Part shown: positions 12,701-27,700 of the stretch, piece by piece
Numbering within the stretch: the stretch's first letter is position 1
Layout: each line of letters begins with the position of its first letter
The notes under the pieces: generated by a model
What the model was told of the DNA's origin: nothing
Database searches by the model: none
Seen by the model: only the letters and a program-made list of their open reading frames with translations
Assembly: GCA_025267735.1 (NCBI GenBank)
Contig: CM046311.1
Coordinates: forward strand, 32,650,895 to 32,714,894
Length of the DNA: 64,000 bases
Direction: 5' to 3'
Source: Mactra quadrangularis
Lineage: Eukaryota; Mollusca; Bivalvia; Venerida; Mactridae
Program-made: the position numbers and the translations under genes

Positions 12701-15700
12701 GATGACACATGTAGTTGCATGTTTTACATTCCACTTAGTTGAGATGTCAAATATGCACACAAATATGTAAAGCTTTCCAGCCTCTACTATTGCAGTAAAA
12801 CATATCGATCATATTGTGTCAATGACAGGATGTTCTTCATAATGATCAAATGGTTTTGAATTCAGTGGCTTCAATTTTACGAGCAACTGAAGATGTACTG
12901 TAAAATTAATTCATGATCTTTCATTACTTGATTTTAGCTTAACGGCTCAGCGAATCAAAATTCATACTATAGTGTGTGCAAACGAAAAATTCTTAGTAAA
13001 ACTCCAACACTATAAACTTTTATATCATTTGCACATTTAAACATTCATTTAATAATATTTACATTGATTATGATTGGTATATGACTGGTCCCATGATATA
13101 TGTGGACATTCAAAAAAACCATTAAAATCCATCAGAGCAAAAATTCAGTCGCAATTGACAGATTGCTGAGTTCAATTTAATTGGCATGGATAATTAGGTG
13201 AAATTCACATTGGATCTGTATAATATATACATGATTATACATGTATGCGGAAAATATGGTAGCATTAAAAAGTAAATTTTGTTTGACAATTCATGGTGGA
13301 ATAAAAGAGAAACTTTGACACAATACCTTATTTCTATCAAATTATAGCATTTATTTATTTTAATTCAATCTATTTACGCATTGTATCATACAAATGACAT
13401 TGAGTCAACGAGGCAGATAAGCATATAATCATTTGTTTGCTAACAATGATACATAAAAAGTTAAGCATTACAAAATTACTAGTGTATGTTAGGCTAAAAA
13501 CATATGTTGAAGTACTTTAATTTGAATATAAATCGTTAACTCGAAAAGCAGTACACTTGAAATAACTTATTTGCATATTTAAATCATCTGATCATTTTAA
13601 ATGTGGTATGATATGATAGCTAGACGCTAAAACATAGGTGCAGACACATATTTTGAAATTTTATCATAATTGGTTATTTTGTTATTAGCAAAAATGGAAT
13701 TTTGGTATTGGCCAACTAAATGTGCATGTTATGCAAATTAATGGAGGAATAAGCTTTGTTCAATGATAAATAAACTGCATCAAAATTATCCAAGCATCAA
13801 CTGTATCATAGAAAATGGCATAAATATACGTGACACCATGCAATAGAACAAATAGTGCAAATCCTTTCACTTATAATGTAATTTGAATATTTTGCGTAAC
13901 ATAAAGTCATCAATTACTGGTTTAATATTATACTTAAACTTTTTCATTTGATTAAACGCCTATTTCTATATAACATATTCAATGGCGTTGTACAAAAATA
14001 TAGATTATAAAAAATTAATAAGTAAAAACTCTCCACCATAAATACATAATGTATATACAATAACACAAAACAAAATAAAATGTATCACACATGATGTAAT
14101 ATAGTGTGTAAGTGTATGTTTTATTATACATACATCATTAAAAGTTCATGATCCTACTTAATTTTACATTTTTATCACTAATTTTACATTATTTTTTTTT
14201 ATTTATTTGATATTAAAAGTTGGTGTCCTGAACAGGATTACATGATGCTACTGTTAACCGGACATGTCCTGAACAGTGTAACATAACGCCACTGTTAACC
14301 AGACATTTTCCCAAAGGTGTCGAAACATCACCTTTAAAGGGCCCTTAATACATCCCCAAAGGTGTCGAAACATCACCTTTAAAGGGGCAATTTATTTTAA
14401 AGCTGTAATACAGTCATTTGAAACAAGGTAGAAAATGACAGAGAGCGAGGCAATCCTCATTCTAACGTCATAATGCACTCACTCAATCACTTAGTATGTT
14501 TACCGTAATTGTAAGGTGAGGCATTTACTAGCCATGTCAATTTTAGAGTAGATCATAAAAATTAGAGAAATAGTGAGTTTTCAATCTTTTTTTGAAAACA
14601 TCCAAAGTAGGCGATAATTTGATATCATCTGGTAAGTTATTCTATAGCATGGGGCCAACTGTACTAAAGCGTCTGTCACTGAATGTTTTTTTCTTATTTG
14701 TTGGAACCAAAGAATTCAGGTCTTTGGATTTTGCAGATCTAAGACCAGATCTGCTTTGTAAAGGCTTTCTCAGAATTTCAGTCAGATATGCAGATGCAGT
14801 TTCAGTAAAACAGTTGTACATGAAAGTACATATTTTAAAGCTGATTCTTGCACAACTAGACAATACAGCATTAAACCTAAAAAACCCCAGATCGAACAAC
14901 TACAAAAAAACAGCTTAAACATTTGTGGCTGTTACTATGAGCTATAAATGCAACTGTATTAGTTGATGTTGCTATTGTTTTGAGTCTCTGTTGTTATTTT
15001 CAGTTATTGTTGCTGTTACTTAAAGTTGTTATTGTTATTGTTTTAGTTGTTGGTATTATTGGTTTGAGGTTCCGTTGTTGTTGTTTTAGTTGTTCTCCGT
15101 ATGTAGATTTGTTCATTTAATTGTTTAAAATGTTCTTGCTATTGTTTTGAGTTGCTTTTGTTGTAGTGTTTAGTTGTTGTCAATGTTGATTAAGTTGTTG
15201 CAATTATTTTGTGTAAATGATTTGGTTGATTGAGTTGTTGTTGATATTTTGTGTTGATGCAGTTGTATTGAGTTGATGGTTTGTTTATATGTCGATGTTG
15301 CTTTCCGCTGTTGTTGCTGTTGTTTTGAGTGAATGATGGTTTTCTGTGCTATAGTAGCTGTTGTTTAGAGTAAATGAAGGCGTTGTTGCTGTTGTTTTGA
15401 GTTTTTGCTGATGTTTTTTAAGTTGTGGATGTTGTAGTTCCGATTTTTGTATTGTTTTAGGTTGTTGCTGTTATTCTTTTAGTTGTAAATACTGTTGCCT
15501 AATCTTTTAATGTAACTGTTTTAGTTGTTGCTGCTGTTGTTGTTTCAAATGTTGTTGCGGTCGTCTTGAGTTGTTAGTGTTTCTATATTCATAATGGTAT
15601 TATATTGTTAATGTTGTTTAGTTGTTGCTTCCAACTCTTTTTTGTTAATGTTGTTTTTAAGCAGTTGGTGCTTTTGAAAACGAGTTAATTATCTCGTAAA

Positions 15701-18700
15701 TACGAGATAATTATTTCGTAATTACGAGTTAATTCCCATCTCGTAATTTCGAGTTATTTATCTTGTTATTACGAGTTAGTTATCTCGTAATTACTGGCGA
15801 ATTATCTCGTTATAACGAGTTTATTATCTTCTTATTACGAGTTAGCTATCTCGTTATAACGAGATAATTATCTCGTTATAACGAGTTAATTATCTCTTTA
15901 GTTACGAGTTAGTTATCTTGTTATTACGAGATAATTATCTCGATATTACGACTTAATTATCTACTAATTACCAGTAAGTTATCTCGTTTTAACGACATAG
16001 TACAATTTTATTTCTTTTATGTGACACCATTCGGCTTTCGTAGGACATGCAGTGATTTTAAAAGAAACTTTAATCCGCCGACATATGTAACGCAATATAC
16101 CGGTGATAACTTATTTAAGTAAACACGGAATAAGGATTGTTAATTATTACCCTATAAATGTCTTTTTCGGATAGCCGTTTACGCGAAGAGGGTCAAATTA
16201 TGCATTAAATTAGATTTGTGTGCAAAACTGCAAGGTTTAGAATACCGATCTCATCATTGAATACAATCTCTTACCCAACGTACGTTTTAAGAATTATCGA
16301 TCAATTTTCATTCCCTGGATTTATACTATAGACGCGACGAAGTCTAGATATATTCATATTTATTTTCAAAATAATGATTAATGTACAAATCAATTTGAGT
16401 TTTATTCTCTGTACTACAATGCTATCATATGACTTTCTAGGTTTTGTCGGTTTGTTCACTTATGAGAGAAAACGGATGGAACAATATTTTTTCATAAAAA
16501 AGGCGTTGTCGTTATCCTCACGAAGCTCTCATTTTAGCAAAGTATCTGTAAAAAAAGAAGAGATCATAACCTTACATGGATGGAAGGGTGTAAGTTATTC
16601 CGGCCGATTTTCTCAATCCGTTTTCCTTTCAGTTGTTTATCATGTTGTAATCTAGGAAAACGCACATTGTTTCGACATATTCAATGACCTCATATAACTG
16701 ACTAAACCACGGAGTAAGGCACTATAGTCTAATTATTCAACTATTTAATACATGTATAAAATAAAAATAAATATGCAAAAAATGTCACCATAGATTTATT
16801 TGATTTCAAAAATGTTAAAGTGACTAATTAATTAACAGATGTGTATAAATTACAATCGATTCCGATAAAGTTTAAGCACGATTTAATTGATAAGACTACG
16901 ATGACTTCACAATCACGGAAAGTAAGCGATCTTGAATTTATGGTAATGGAAAATAGAAAATCGATTTTGCTGTCCAGATTTTGGCTTTTAAATGTCTTGA
17001 AAAAAATTTAACAGTAGGTAATTGTGACTTAAAATAGATTTTCTAGGACACTCAAATGTTTTACTTTTGATTTAAATGTACAAGTGTACCTTGATTGCAA
17101 GTTTTGATGCTGCCAATGATTTTATGGTAGCTCCACGTATTCCTTCAGGTGATTTAAAATCAGCATTCAAACTTTTATCTTGTTGTTGTAGAGCTTCTTT
17201 AATCTGTTTACTATATTCTCCGTTTTCATCATATAGAACTAGAGTGCTTGTTTCTAGCTAAAATAAACATCCAAATAATACGAAAGTAAGTTATCACTTT
17301 CTTTCGAATTTTGAACTATTTCCATGCGTATTTAGCATATGTCTTTAATTTCAATATCATAAAGGTTTGGATCGATGCAAAATCTTTTTAGTGCATTGAT
17401 ACCAAATAACATATGTCCACTTAAGATAAATTCATCAAACTGGTTTTTATATATTTTGGTATTTAGATTTTAATTGTTATGTACAACGATCAACGTGCCT
17501 TTGCAACCTCCTGGTCAATGTTGTTTACAAGTGCTAGCTTATCTTTTCCCGAGGAGCCGACCACTTTCACTATTTCTATCCTTTATAAAATCAACATTTC
17601 CTACTTCATTTGGAATGCCATATCAACAGGACGTAAACTAAAGCCTCAGTTCCATAAAATAGAGTTGTTGCGGACCCGTACGTGCAAACAGTCGTAGGCC
17701 GAGGTAAGCCTTGTGTATGTACGGTGTGTCTACTTGTTTGTTGTCACATTTTAGAGCCAAGCGGTCAATCGTAAGAGCGGCAGTGCGGGCATCGTACGGG
17801 CTATATACAAATATAGAAGATTCCCGTATGGCCACCGAAAGGACTATGCGCGTATACATTTTGTCTGATAAGATGATGACGTAAAGCCTGTTAAGAAAAC
17901 AAAGAGAAACGGAATACGCATCGTATGACACGTACGAATGCCGCACGGGACCCGTACGTCACTTGTAACAAACTGAACGACTGAAAACGATTTCATTGCA
18001 AGCCGTAAGCCGTAAGACCGCAAGGATGTGGTCACGATAGCGAAATAATGCTGTTTACGGACATGTAAGAGCTAGAATCGTAGATGTCCGTGCGGGCCGT
18101 CGTGCGGGTAACGTACGGGTCCGTAAGATCACGCACGGCACTTACCCGTAAAGAGAGCCGTGGACAATCGTGCGGAGATCTTGCGGGCCACTTGCGGGGT
18201 AGGCACGATACCTTAGCGACACATTAATTTCGTAGGTTTCATGATTGTAAAATATCTATTGTTGACTAGTTGAGTTAAAAATGACACGAATACGTACACT
18301 ACGCTTGTTTGATTTGTTGAATGCTCAAATGGAAAAAGTTGAGAAAAGTAATAGAGCAATTCTATTTTGTCTGATTAGGTGGAGATTCCTGTATTACTGG
18401 TGTTTAAGGTTCTGTCTACTGAGTTGAAGACTCAGTAATGATATTTTCTGCCTTTCGCCTTCCCTTTCTTTGGCCCTATAAAACTATGTAACTTTAAACA
18501 ACTCTACAACTGCAACCTTTCTAAAAGCAAAAGTAGAAAAGTTAACGATTTTCTCATTTATGTCAGCGAATGGCATAGAACAAGTTATACGCTACTTTCA
18601 TGCAGGGTGAAACAGAAGTTGCGCATCACCATGTCTCAATACATCATAACCAAGATAAGTGATCAAAGCCCATTCCAGCCATAAATAAAGCGTGAAATCC

Positions 18701-21700
18701 ATTCATCTAACTGAAAGTTTCCTTATTACAGTATATGTAGAGAAATTTGGGTCTACCACCTGTGGTTTGACTACCTTAAGGATGATCCCTTAAGTGGACA
18801 ACACAACCTTTTTTACCAACATGGAACTTCTCACCAATTTGTAAATTGCGTTGTTAATGTCTTGAACCAGAAATTTGCTGCAAGATGGATTGGACGGAGA
18901 GGTTCAGGGAAGTTGCCACCAAAATTTTAAGATCTACCCTCTTGAAAAATTTCTATGGAAACGTTTTAACTAACTTTTCACTAAATTGTTGGATCATTGT
19001 TGATGAAATTACATCCTAAACGACACCACTGCAGCCACCAAGAGAGTGTGGGGGGGAGAGCAATATAAGCCTTAAATATTATGATATGCAGTACATGTGT
19101 TCTGAATGTACACATTGAGGGTACACGACTTTGGCATACCCTGTACATTTGTGTAATAGTGAGAATAGTGACTACATATTCTTCGTTCTTCATTCAATTG
19201 AGAAAGTAAAAGACATATTCCAATTCACTTATTTGAGAGATATAAGTTATAAGTACATGTGTACAAAACGATACATTATACTTTATTTTGACCATTAGCT
19301 TTGGTCCCATAGAAGAGACAGATATTTATCTTAAAGTATAGGACTGTACATAATAAATGTATTATATACTTACGAAATGTCGGGTGATTAATTAATCTTT
19401 TACTTGTTGCGACATGGGCAAGAATATGACATTTTTTACATTAACTCAACAGGGCCTTTTCAATATGCTCTTATTTCACTACTATTGACAGACAGATATG
19501 CAGCTTAGCAAGGATTTTTCTCTTTTTCAGTCTAAAATTTGCATTTCATGCATGTATTTCCCCCAAAAAGTGCCAGTACTTTACAAAAACCGAAAACATA
19601 TTTACTCATCACCATTTTGCTCCATTTGGCCCCGATTTTCTTCTGGCGATGAAGGGTGCTGTGCATTTTCAAACCCCAGTGACAAAGTGGAGAAGTCTAA
19701 CAGATGCATGTATAGTGTCTGTAATCTCGACGCAATTGTAAATATTGTTTTAATTCAAACGCAGTAGTTTTTTTATCATAAAATTCTTTAGTGAGACTAT
19801 TATCAGTAGCGGTTTTAGACAATCTCACATTTATTCATGCTGGCGACGATAAACGTTCATTTTATCAGCGATTGAAAGCGTGTATCCTATCATGATCATA
19901 AAGGTGACCGTAAAAACATGGCTTAAAACAACACACCCTTACGGAGCCTTAGCTCGAAGATATGCAATTTTATTCCATGCTTGGCCACGATTTTGTTCAC
20001 TATTTGACTATAAAACTGATACGTGTATCTACGGCTCATCACACGGACCCTGGTTAAAACGTAACAGTCCGTACGGGTACGCAATATTTCGTACGGGGCC
20101 TTAAGATGCTTGGTCGCACGGCATCCGTACGAAGCCCTTACGGCTATTTTTATGTTTATGGGACTGTAGCTTAAGTTGTGAACTATCGTTCACATATTAA
20201 TGATAATGCAATCATATGACTGTTTAACACATCAAAAATTGTACACATTTCTAAGTAAATTAGGTAGAAATATTAGACAAAAACAAACCATAAGAATCAT
20301 ACCTTCTCTACTTCATCGATAGTTTCAGCTTCCACCTCCTTTAGAAATTGTTTTATTATATCAAAAGTGTCGTTCATTTCCTGTCTTGTCAATCGATCAT
20401 TTGCACTATGCATAAGTCTGTGTCTTAATTGAACTAACTGCAACAAAATTAACATACTATAGTGATTCTTGAAATAGCATACCATTGACCCATCTCGTTA
20501 TGAACACTTGCCATCTATTTTACTATGCTATCTAACAATTATATCATTATATAACCGATTCAATATATTTAACAATTAAGAAATTGCTGCCAAATGCAGC
20601 AACGTGATTGTCGCGGCGAAAAACAAAACAAAGCAGTTAAGAAAATTCTTAAGGTAACTCAAAAAAAGCATTGTGTTGAATTGTCATTTTAACTGTTCAG
20701 GTTTTTCAGTATCATAATGTAACTTGTAATAAAACGTTTTTCTGTTCATATCATATGTAATGGAAACTAAGAATTTCGCTCAAAATAATGAGACATGAAT
20801 TCTTAACGAAGTTTGATGTTGTGGATGTTAATACAGATATGAAGACATACCTAATGAAATCGTTAAACCATAATCCATTCAAGACAAAATTAGGTACGAA
20901 TTATGTGTTACCCTGCGAAGTAATTAACGATATTTCAGCAATATCTATTTCCGATCTAAAATAGCGGCGTGTAATGTTAATGTCCGCTTGAAAATTTAGT
21001 GGCGTGTAGCCTGCCTTAACGTCAGCTGCAATCATGTCCGCTATTTACTGTCCGGCAGCTTGATTTCAGTTTACCTTTAATATCTTTACTTGTTACAGAA
21101 GACTTTCGCTGCGGGATACCCGAAAAGAATTTATACTTATCTCAATTCCGAAAAGATGCACCTAAATACAAAAGGCAAGCTATGTTATAATAGAAATCAT
21201 AATTTTATAAGAAAGAAAAAAATAACATGTCCACAAATATAGAAAATTATAAATGTAAGGTTCAATAGATATTTTAAATACACGAAGAAAGATTTACTCG
21301 GACACGAGCAAACATAATCCATTCGAACAATTTAAAACTTGCAAGCTTTTCAAGTGTGTTGAAAGGATTTGCGGAAATGTGTTAGTATAAAACGCTGATA
21401 TTTCGTGTGTTGGTAAAAATATTGTTCATAGGGTTTTGAAAAATGAATGCTTTTTCTATGTAACCTTTTTCATGGAAATGAGCTATACAGTGATTGCATA
21501 AAACCAATAAATTGTCGGCAGTAGAAATCGAAAGGATTTTGTCACGTGACTTTTGCCCATTGCTACCGAAATCTACCCATCACAATATCACGGCGTTGAG
21601 ACACCGTGAAATTATGTAAAATTTAAATTATATCTAATATAATTCAAAACCCCTATCATAAGTCGTAAACGACCCATTTATACCAATAAAATTAAACATT

Positions 21701-24700
21701 GAGTAGGTTTATGCAAGTCTTAAAAATTGCATATCAATCTACTAAAATAACAATCTAACATAAAAAGTATAGCATACTTAACATGTTACAGGGCACATAG
21801 TCAAGTGATATTTAGAATGAATACAATTTCATGTATACTATAATAATCTTGCATCGCCTAACACAAGAAAAGATTCAAATACATAAACGTAGTGCAAATA
21901 ATGGCTATTTCATTTTACGTCTGAAAATGCCTTTGCTGGCCTGTGAATTGTAATTGTTTTCTTCAAATCTGCGGCCAAATTATGCTTTGCAAATGAAGTA
22001 TTTTACCGCTCGATTCAAATTTTGTGATGCTGTTATTTAGTTAACGATCAAATAGTCTCAATACCATCAGGAAGTCTCTTTCGAAAGAAAGGTGGTAGTT
22101 ATTTTATCCACTGTATGATGTCTTTAATTAATTTTGCTAGAAACAAGATTTGATGAACGTAAAGTTGGCGGACTCAGCAGACACAGCAGACACAGCAGAC
22201 ACAGCAGAAGGATCGTTCCTTCGGCTGTGTCTGCTGGCAGAAGGATAAATCTACAGCAGAAGGATCAATCTTTCTGCTGGGTCTGTTGCAAGAAGGATTG
22301 AATTATAACAGAAAGATGTGTCTGTTGGCAGAAGGATTCAAATATAGCAGAAAGAGGTGTCTGTTGGCAGAAGGATTGAATTATAGCAGAAAGATGTGTC
22401 TGTTGGCAGAAGGATTGAATTATAACAGAAAGATGTGTCTGTTGGCAGAAGGGTTGAATTATAACAGAAGGATAATTCCCTCTGCTGGGTTTGAAAGAAG
22501 AAATATAAAAGTACTTAACAGCAGTATGGTAATAAGTATAAATGAATACAAGAAATAGATCAACAATAACAACAAGGCCTGTGTAAAAAGTAGCCCTATT
22601 GTCGGATGTAACGTTGTGTGAAAAACTGACATCCTTCTGGCAGAAGGGTTGAATTATAACAGAAGGATAATTCCCTCTGCTGGGTTTGAAAGAAGAAATA
22701 TAAAAGTACTTAACAGCAGTATGGTAATAAGTATAAATGAATACAAGAAACAGATCAACAATAACAACAAGGCCTGTGTAAAAAGTAGCCCTATTGTCGG
22801 ATGTAACGTTGTGTGAAAAACTGACATCCTTCTGCTGTTAATTAAAGCGTGTTTTCTAATTATTACACATATTTATTCACCTAATCAGACTGACAGTAGA
22901 ATAAGCTTTCTTTTGGTGTATAAATGAGTGAATAACTCGTCCTAATTTGGACAAAATGTATGTTTATATATCAAGTTCGTAAGATCGCCCGTCCACAGTT
23001 CGGTTTGTTTTTTTCATTGAAATGTGCGAAAACATGCTAATTACCGAGTCTTATTTTAAGCCACAATTTAGACAAAACATGTGATATTATGCATCATTTT
23101 AAAGCCGATTGTTTGGAAAATGTTTTGACGGGTACAATTTGAACAGTTAATAAACAATAAGGGCCAGGTGAGTGAACAAAACAGGCCCATTTTCGAATGT
23201 GAATTTTGTGTTCGACTGACATCCTTCTGCTGTTAATAAAACATGTTTTATTAATCATTTTACCTATCTATTCACAAAATCAAATTATATATAGAACAAG
23301 CTTTAATTTGGTATATAGATGTGCGATAAACTCAATTGAATTGCGACAAATTGTATGTTAATATAACAAGTACGAAAATTCTCAGTGCGGAAGTTCGGTT
23401 CGATATTTTCAATAAAAAAGTGCAAATACATGCTATTTACCGAGTCTTATTTTAAACCACAATTCAGACAAAAAAACGTGATATTATGCAACATTTTAAA
23501 GCTTATACATAGGAAAATGTTTAGACAGGTCGATTTTGAATTTTCGTAAAAGAATTACAGCAAGACGAGTGTAAAAAGTAGGCCAATTTTCGAACGTACA
23601 TTTCGGTTTGAGTGACATCCTTCTGCTACAAATAAATACACGTATTTTTAATTAATTTACCAAACAAATCACAAAATCAGACTGGCAATAGAATAAGCTT
23701 TCTTTTGGTGTATAAATGAATGAATAACTCGTCTTAATTTGGACAAAATATATGTTTATATATCAAGTTTGTAAGATCGCCCGACCACAGTTCGGTTTGA
23801 TTTTTTCATTGAAATGTGCGAAAACATGCTAATTACCGAGTATTATTTTAAGCCACAATTTAGACAAAACATGTGATATTATGCATCATTTTATAGCTGA
23901 TTAATAGGAAAATATTTTGACGGGTACAATTTGAACAGTAAATAAACAATAAGGGCCTGTTGAGTAAACAAAACGGGCCCATTTTCGAATGTGACTTTTG
24001 TGTTCGACTGACATCCTTTTGCTGTTAATAAAAACATGTTTTATTAATCATTTTACCTATCTATTCACAAAATCAAATTATATATAAAACAAGCTTTAAT
24101 TTGGTATAAAGATGTGCGATAAACTCAATTTAATTGCGACAAATTGTATGTTAATATATCAAGTACGAAAATTCTCAGTGCGGAAGTTCGGTTCAATATT
24201 TTCAATAAAAAAGTGCAAATCCATGCTATTTACCGAGTCTTATTTTAAACCACAATTAAGACAAAAAAACGTGATATTATGCATCATGTTAAAGCTTATA
24301 CATAGGAAAAGGTTTAGACAGGTCGATTTTGAATTTTCGTAAAAGAATTACAGCAAGACGAGTGTAAAAAGTAGTCCTATTTTCGAACGTACATTTCGGT
24401 TTAAGTGACATCCTTCTGCTACAAATAAATACACGTATTTTTAATTAATTTACCAAAAGAATCACAAAAGCAGACCGGCAATAGAATTAGCTTTCTTTTG
24501 GTGTATAAATGAGTGAATAACTCGTCTTAATTTGGACAAAATATATGTTTATATACCAAGTTCGTAAGATCGCCCGACCACAGTTCGGTTTGTTTTTTTA
24601 ATTGAAATGTGCGAAAACATGCTAATTACCGAGTATTATTTTAAGCCACAATTTAGACAAAACATGTAATATTATGCATCATTTTAAAGCCGATTGTTTG

Positions 24701-27700
24701 GAAAATGTTTTGACGGATACAATTTGAACAGTAAATAAACAATAAGGGCCAGGTGAGTGAACAAAACAGGCCCATTTTCGAATGTGAATTTTGTGTTCGA
24801 CTGACATCCTTCTGCTGTTAATAAAACATGTTTTATTAATCATTTTACCTATCTATTAACAAAATCAAATTATATATAGAACAAGCTTTAATTTGGTATA
24901 TAGATGTGCGATAAACTCAATTGAATTGCGACAAATTGTATGTTAATATAACAAGTACGAAACTTCTCAGTGCGGAAGTTCGGTTCGATATTTTCAATAA
25001 AAAAGTGCAAATACATGCTATTTACCGAGTCTTATTTTAAACCACAATTCAGACAAAAAAACGTGATATTATGCAACATTTTAAAGCTTATACATAGGAA
25101 AATGTTTAGACAGGTCGATTTTGAATTTTCGTAAAAGAATTACAGCAAGACGAGTGTAAAAAGTAGGCCAATTTTCGGACGTACATTTCGGTGTAAGTGA
25201 CATCCTTCTGCTACAAATAAATTCCCGTATTATAATTAATTTACCAAAAGAATCACAAAATCAGACTGGCAATAGAATAAGCTTTCTTTGGTGTATAAAT
25301 GAGTGAATAACTCGTCTTAATTTGGACAAAATATATGTTTATATATCAAGTTCGTAAGATCGCCCGACCACAGTTCGGTTTGATTTTTTCATTGAAATGT
25401 GCGAAAACATGCTAATTACCGAGTATTATTTTAAGCCACAATTTAGGCAAAACCTGTGATATTATGCATCATTTTATAGCTGATTAATAGGAAAATATTT
25501 TGACGGGTACAATTTGAACAGTAAATAAACTAAAAGGGCCAGGTGAGTGAACAAAACAGGCCCATTTTCGAATGTGAATTTTGTGTTCGACTGACATCCT
25601 TCTGCTGTTAATAAAACATGTTTTATTAATCATTTTACCTATCTATTCACAAAATCAAATTATATATAAAACAAGCTTTAATTTGGTATATAGATGTGCG
25701 ATAAACTCAATTTAATTGCGACAAATTGTATGTTAATATATCAAGTACGAAAATTCTCAGTGCGGAAGTTCGGTTCGATATTTTCAATAAAAAAGTACAA
25801 ATCCATGCTATTTACCGAGTCTTAATTTAAACCACAATTAAGACAAAACACGTGATATTATGCATTTTTTTAAAGCTTATACATAGGAAAAGGTTAAGAC
25901 ATGTCGATTTTGAATTTTCGTAAAAGAATAACAGCAAGATGAGTGTAAAAAGTAGGCCTATTTTCGGACGTACATTTCGGTTTGAGTGACATCCTTCTGC
26001 TACAAATAAATACATGTATTTTTAATTAATGTACTAAAAGAATCACAAAAACAGACTGGCAATAGAATAATATAGAATATAAACATGTTTTATTAATCAT
26101 TTTTCCTATCTATTCACAAAATCAAATTGTATATAGAACAAGCTTTAATTTGGTATATAGATGTGTGATAAATTCAATTGAATTGCGACAAATTGTTTGT
26201 TAATATATCAAGTACGAAAATTCTCAGTGGGGAAGTTCGGTTCGATATTTTCAGTAAAAAAGTGCAAATACATGCTATTTACCGAGTCTTATTTTAAGCC
26301 ACAATTCAGATAAAACACGTGATATTATGCATCATTTTAAAGCTTATACGAAGGAAAAGGTTTAGACAGGTCGATTTTGAATTTTCGTGAAAGAATTACA
26401 GCAAAACGAGTGTAACAAGTAACCCTATTTTCGGACGTACATTTCGGTTTGAGTGACATCCTTCTGCTACAAATAAATACACGTATTTTTAATTAATTTA
26501 CCAACCAAATCACAAAATCAGACTGGCAATATAATAAGCTTTCTTTTGGTGTATAAATGAGTGAAAACTCGTCTTAATTTGGACAAAATATATGTTTATA
26601 TATCAAGTTCGTAAATTCGCCCGACCACAGTTCGGTTTGTTTTTTTCATTGAAATGTGCAAATACATGCTTATTACCGAGTCTTATCTTTAGCCACAATT
26701 TTGAAAAAACATGTGATATTGTGCATCATTTTAAAGCTGATTGTTTGGAAAATGTTTTGACGGGTACATTTTGAACAATAAATAAGCAATTAGGGTCTGG
26801 TGAGTGAACAAAACGGGCCCATTTTCGAATGTCACTTTCGTGTTTTGAACTTAAGTATGAATATTAACCCTGTCACAGTTTGGTTTGATTTTTTCATCAA
26901 AAATGTGCAAATACATGCTGATTACCTAGTCTTATTATTTTTTTTTTAGATTGTTAAATTCTGGGCTAGGGCACAAACACAAAGGGATAAAAACCCACTA
27001 AACTCCATCATTGGGACCAATAATGAAGAACACAAGAGATTGAAATTTCCTTTCACCTCATTTGGTGCAAAGGTAGATCTCTTGAGGGAAAAATAGGTCT
27101 CAATGATGTACAGGTAACAGATTTAAGACCTAAGGATCCATTTCCATGACTGGTTGCCTCCCCCTATAAGTAGATCTAACCCTAAATTATACTTCTAAGG
27201 GTGTGATAGACCCCCCTATTTTAAAAAACAATTTTCTGGAACATTAAGATTCAAAATATTCTGATTCTCTTAAAATCTACACAGATGATTCCAAGTGTCC
27301 TTCTATAAGCAAGATATCTTGTGCTTTCTATACCCCCTCCATAAAGTTTAAACAAATAGAGAAAGTAACTAACAACTGCTCAATCTATACTGCAGAAATG
27401 CTTGCCATAGATATCTCCATGGGCTGAATCCTGCAAAATAAACCCACAAATACAGTCATTCTTTCAGACTCTTTGTCATCATTAATAACTATTCAAAATT
27501 CAAAAAGTAAATCAATACAAGATCTATTGGAATCTATCTATAATAAATATCAACACATTTTAAAATCTGGACCTGAACTATCTTTTCTATTGTGTCCAGC
27601 CCATGTAGATATCGCTGGCAATGAAATAGTAGATAAAGCAGCCAAGGAGGGTCTAAATCTACGAGTGCCCAGTTGTGAAGTCAACCTAGTCCCTAGAGAG

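Noticed and set aside
14592..14918. Plus-strand 108-codon frame
   Set aside because: It overlaps the minus-strand LINE ORF2 end, which has real family motifs.
17480..17580. Possible extra exon on the minus strand (frame with EIVKVVGSSGKDKLALVNN)
   Set aside because: The only acceptor AGs give phase 1 or 2, while the exons on either side are phase 0, and donors are weak. Without a further exon it cannot be joined.
22153..22480. CRISPR-like array
   Set aside because: Repeats are contiguous with no unique spacers and lie in a eukaryotic transposon end.
22286..22558. 90-codon frame of 13-residue repeats
   Set aside because: It results from a 39-bp tandem repeat inside a transposon terminus.
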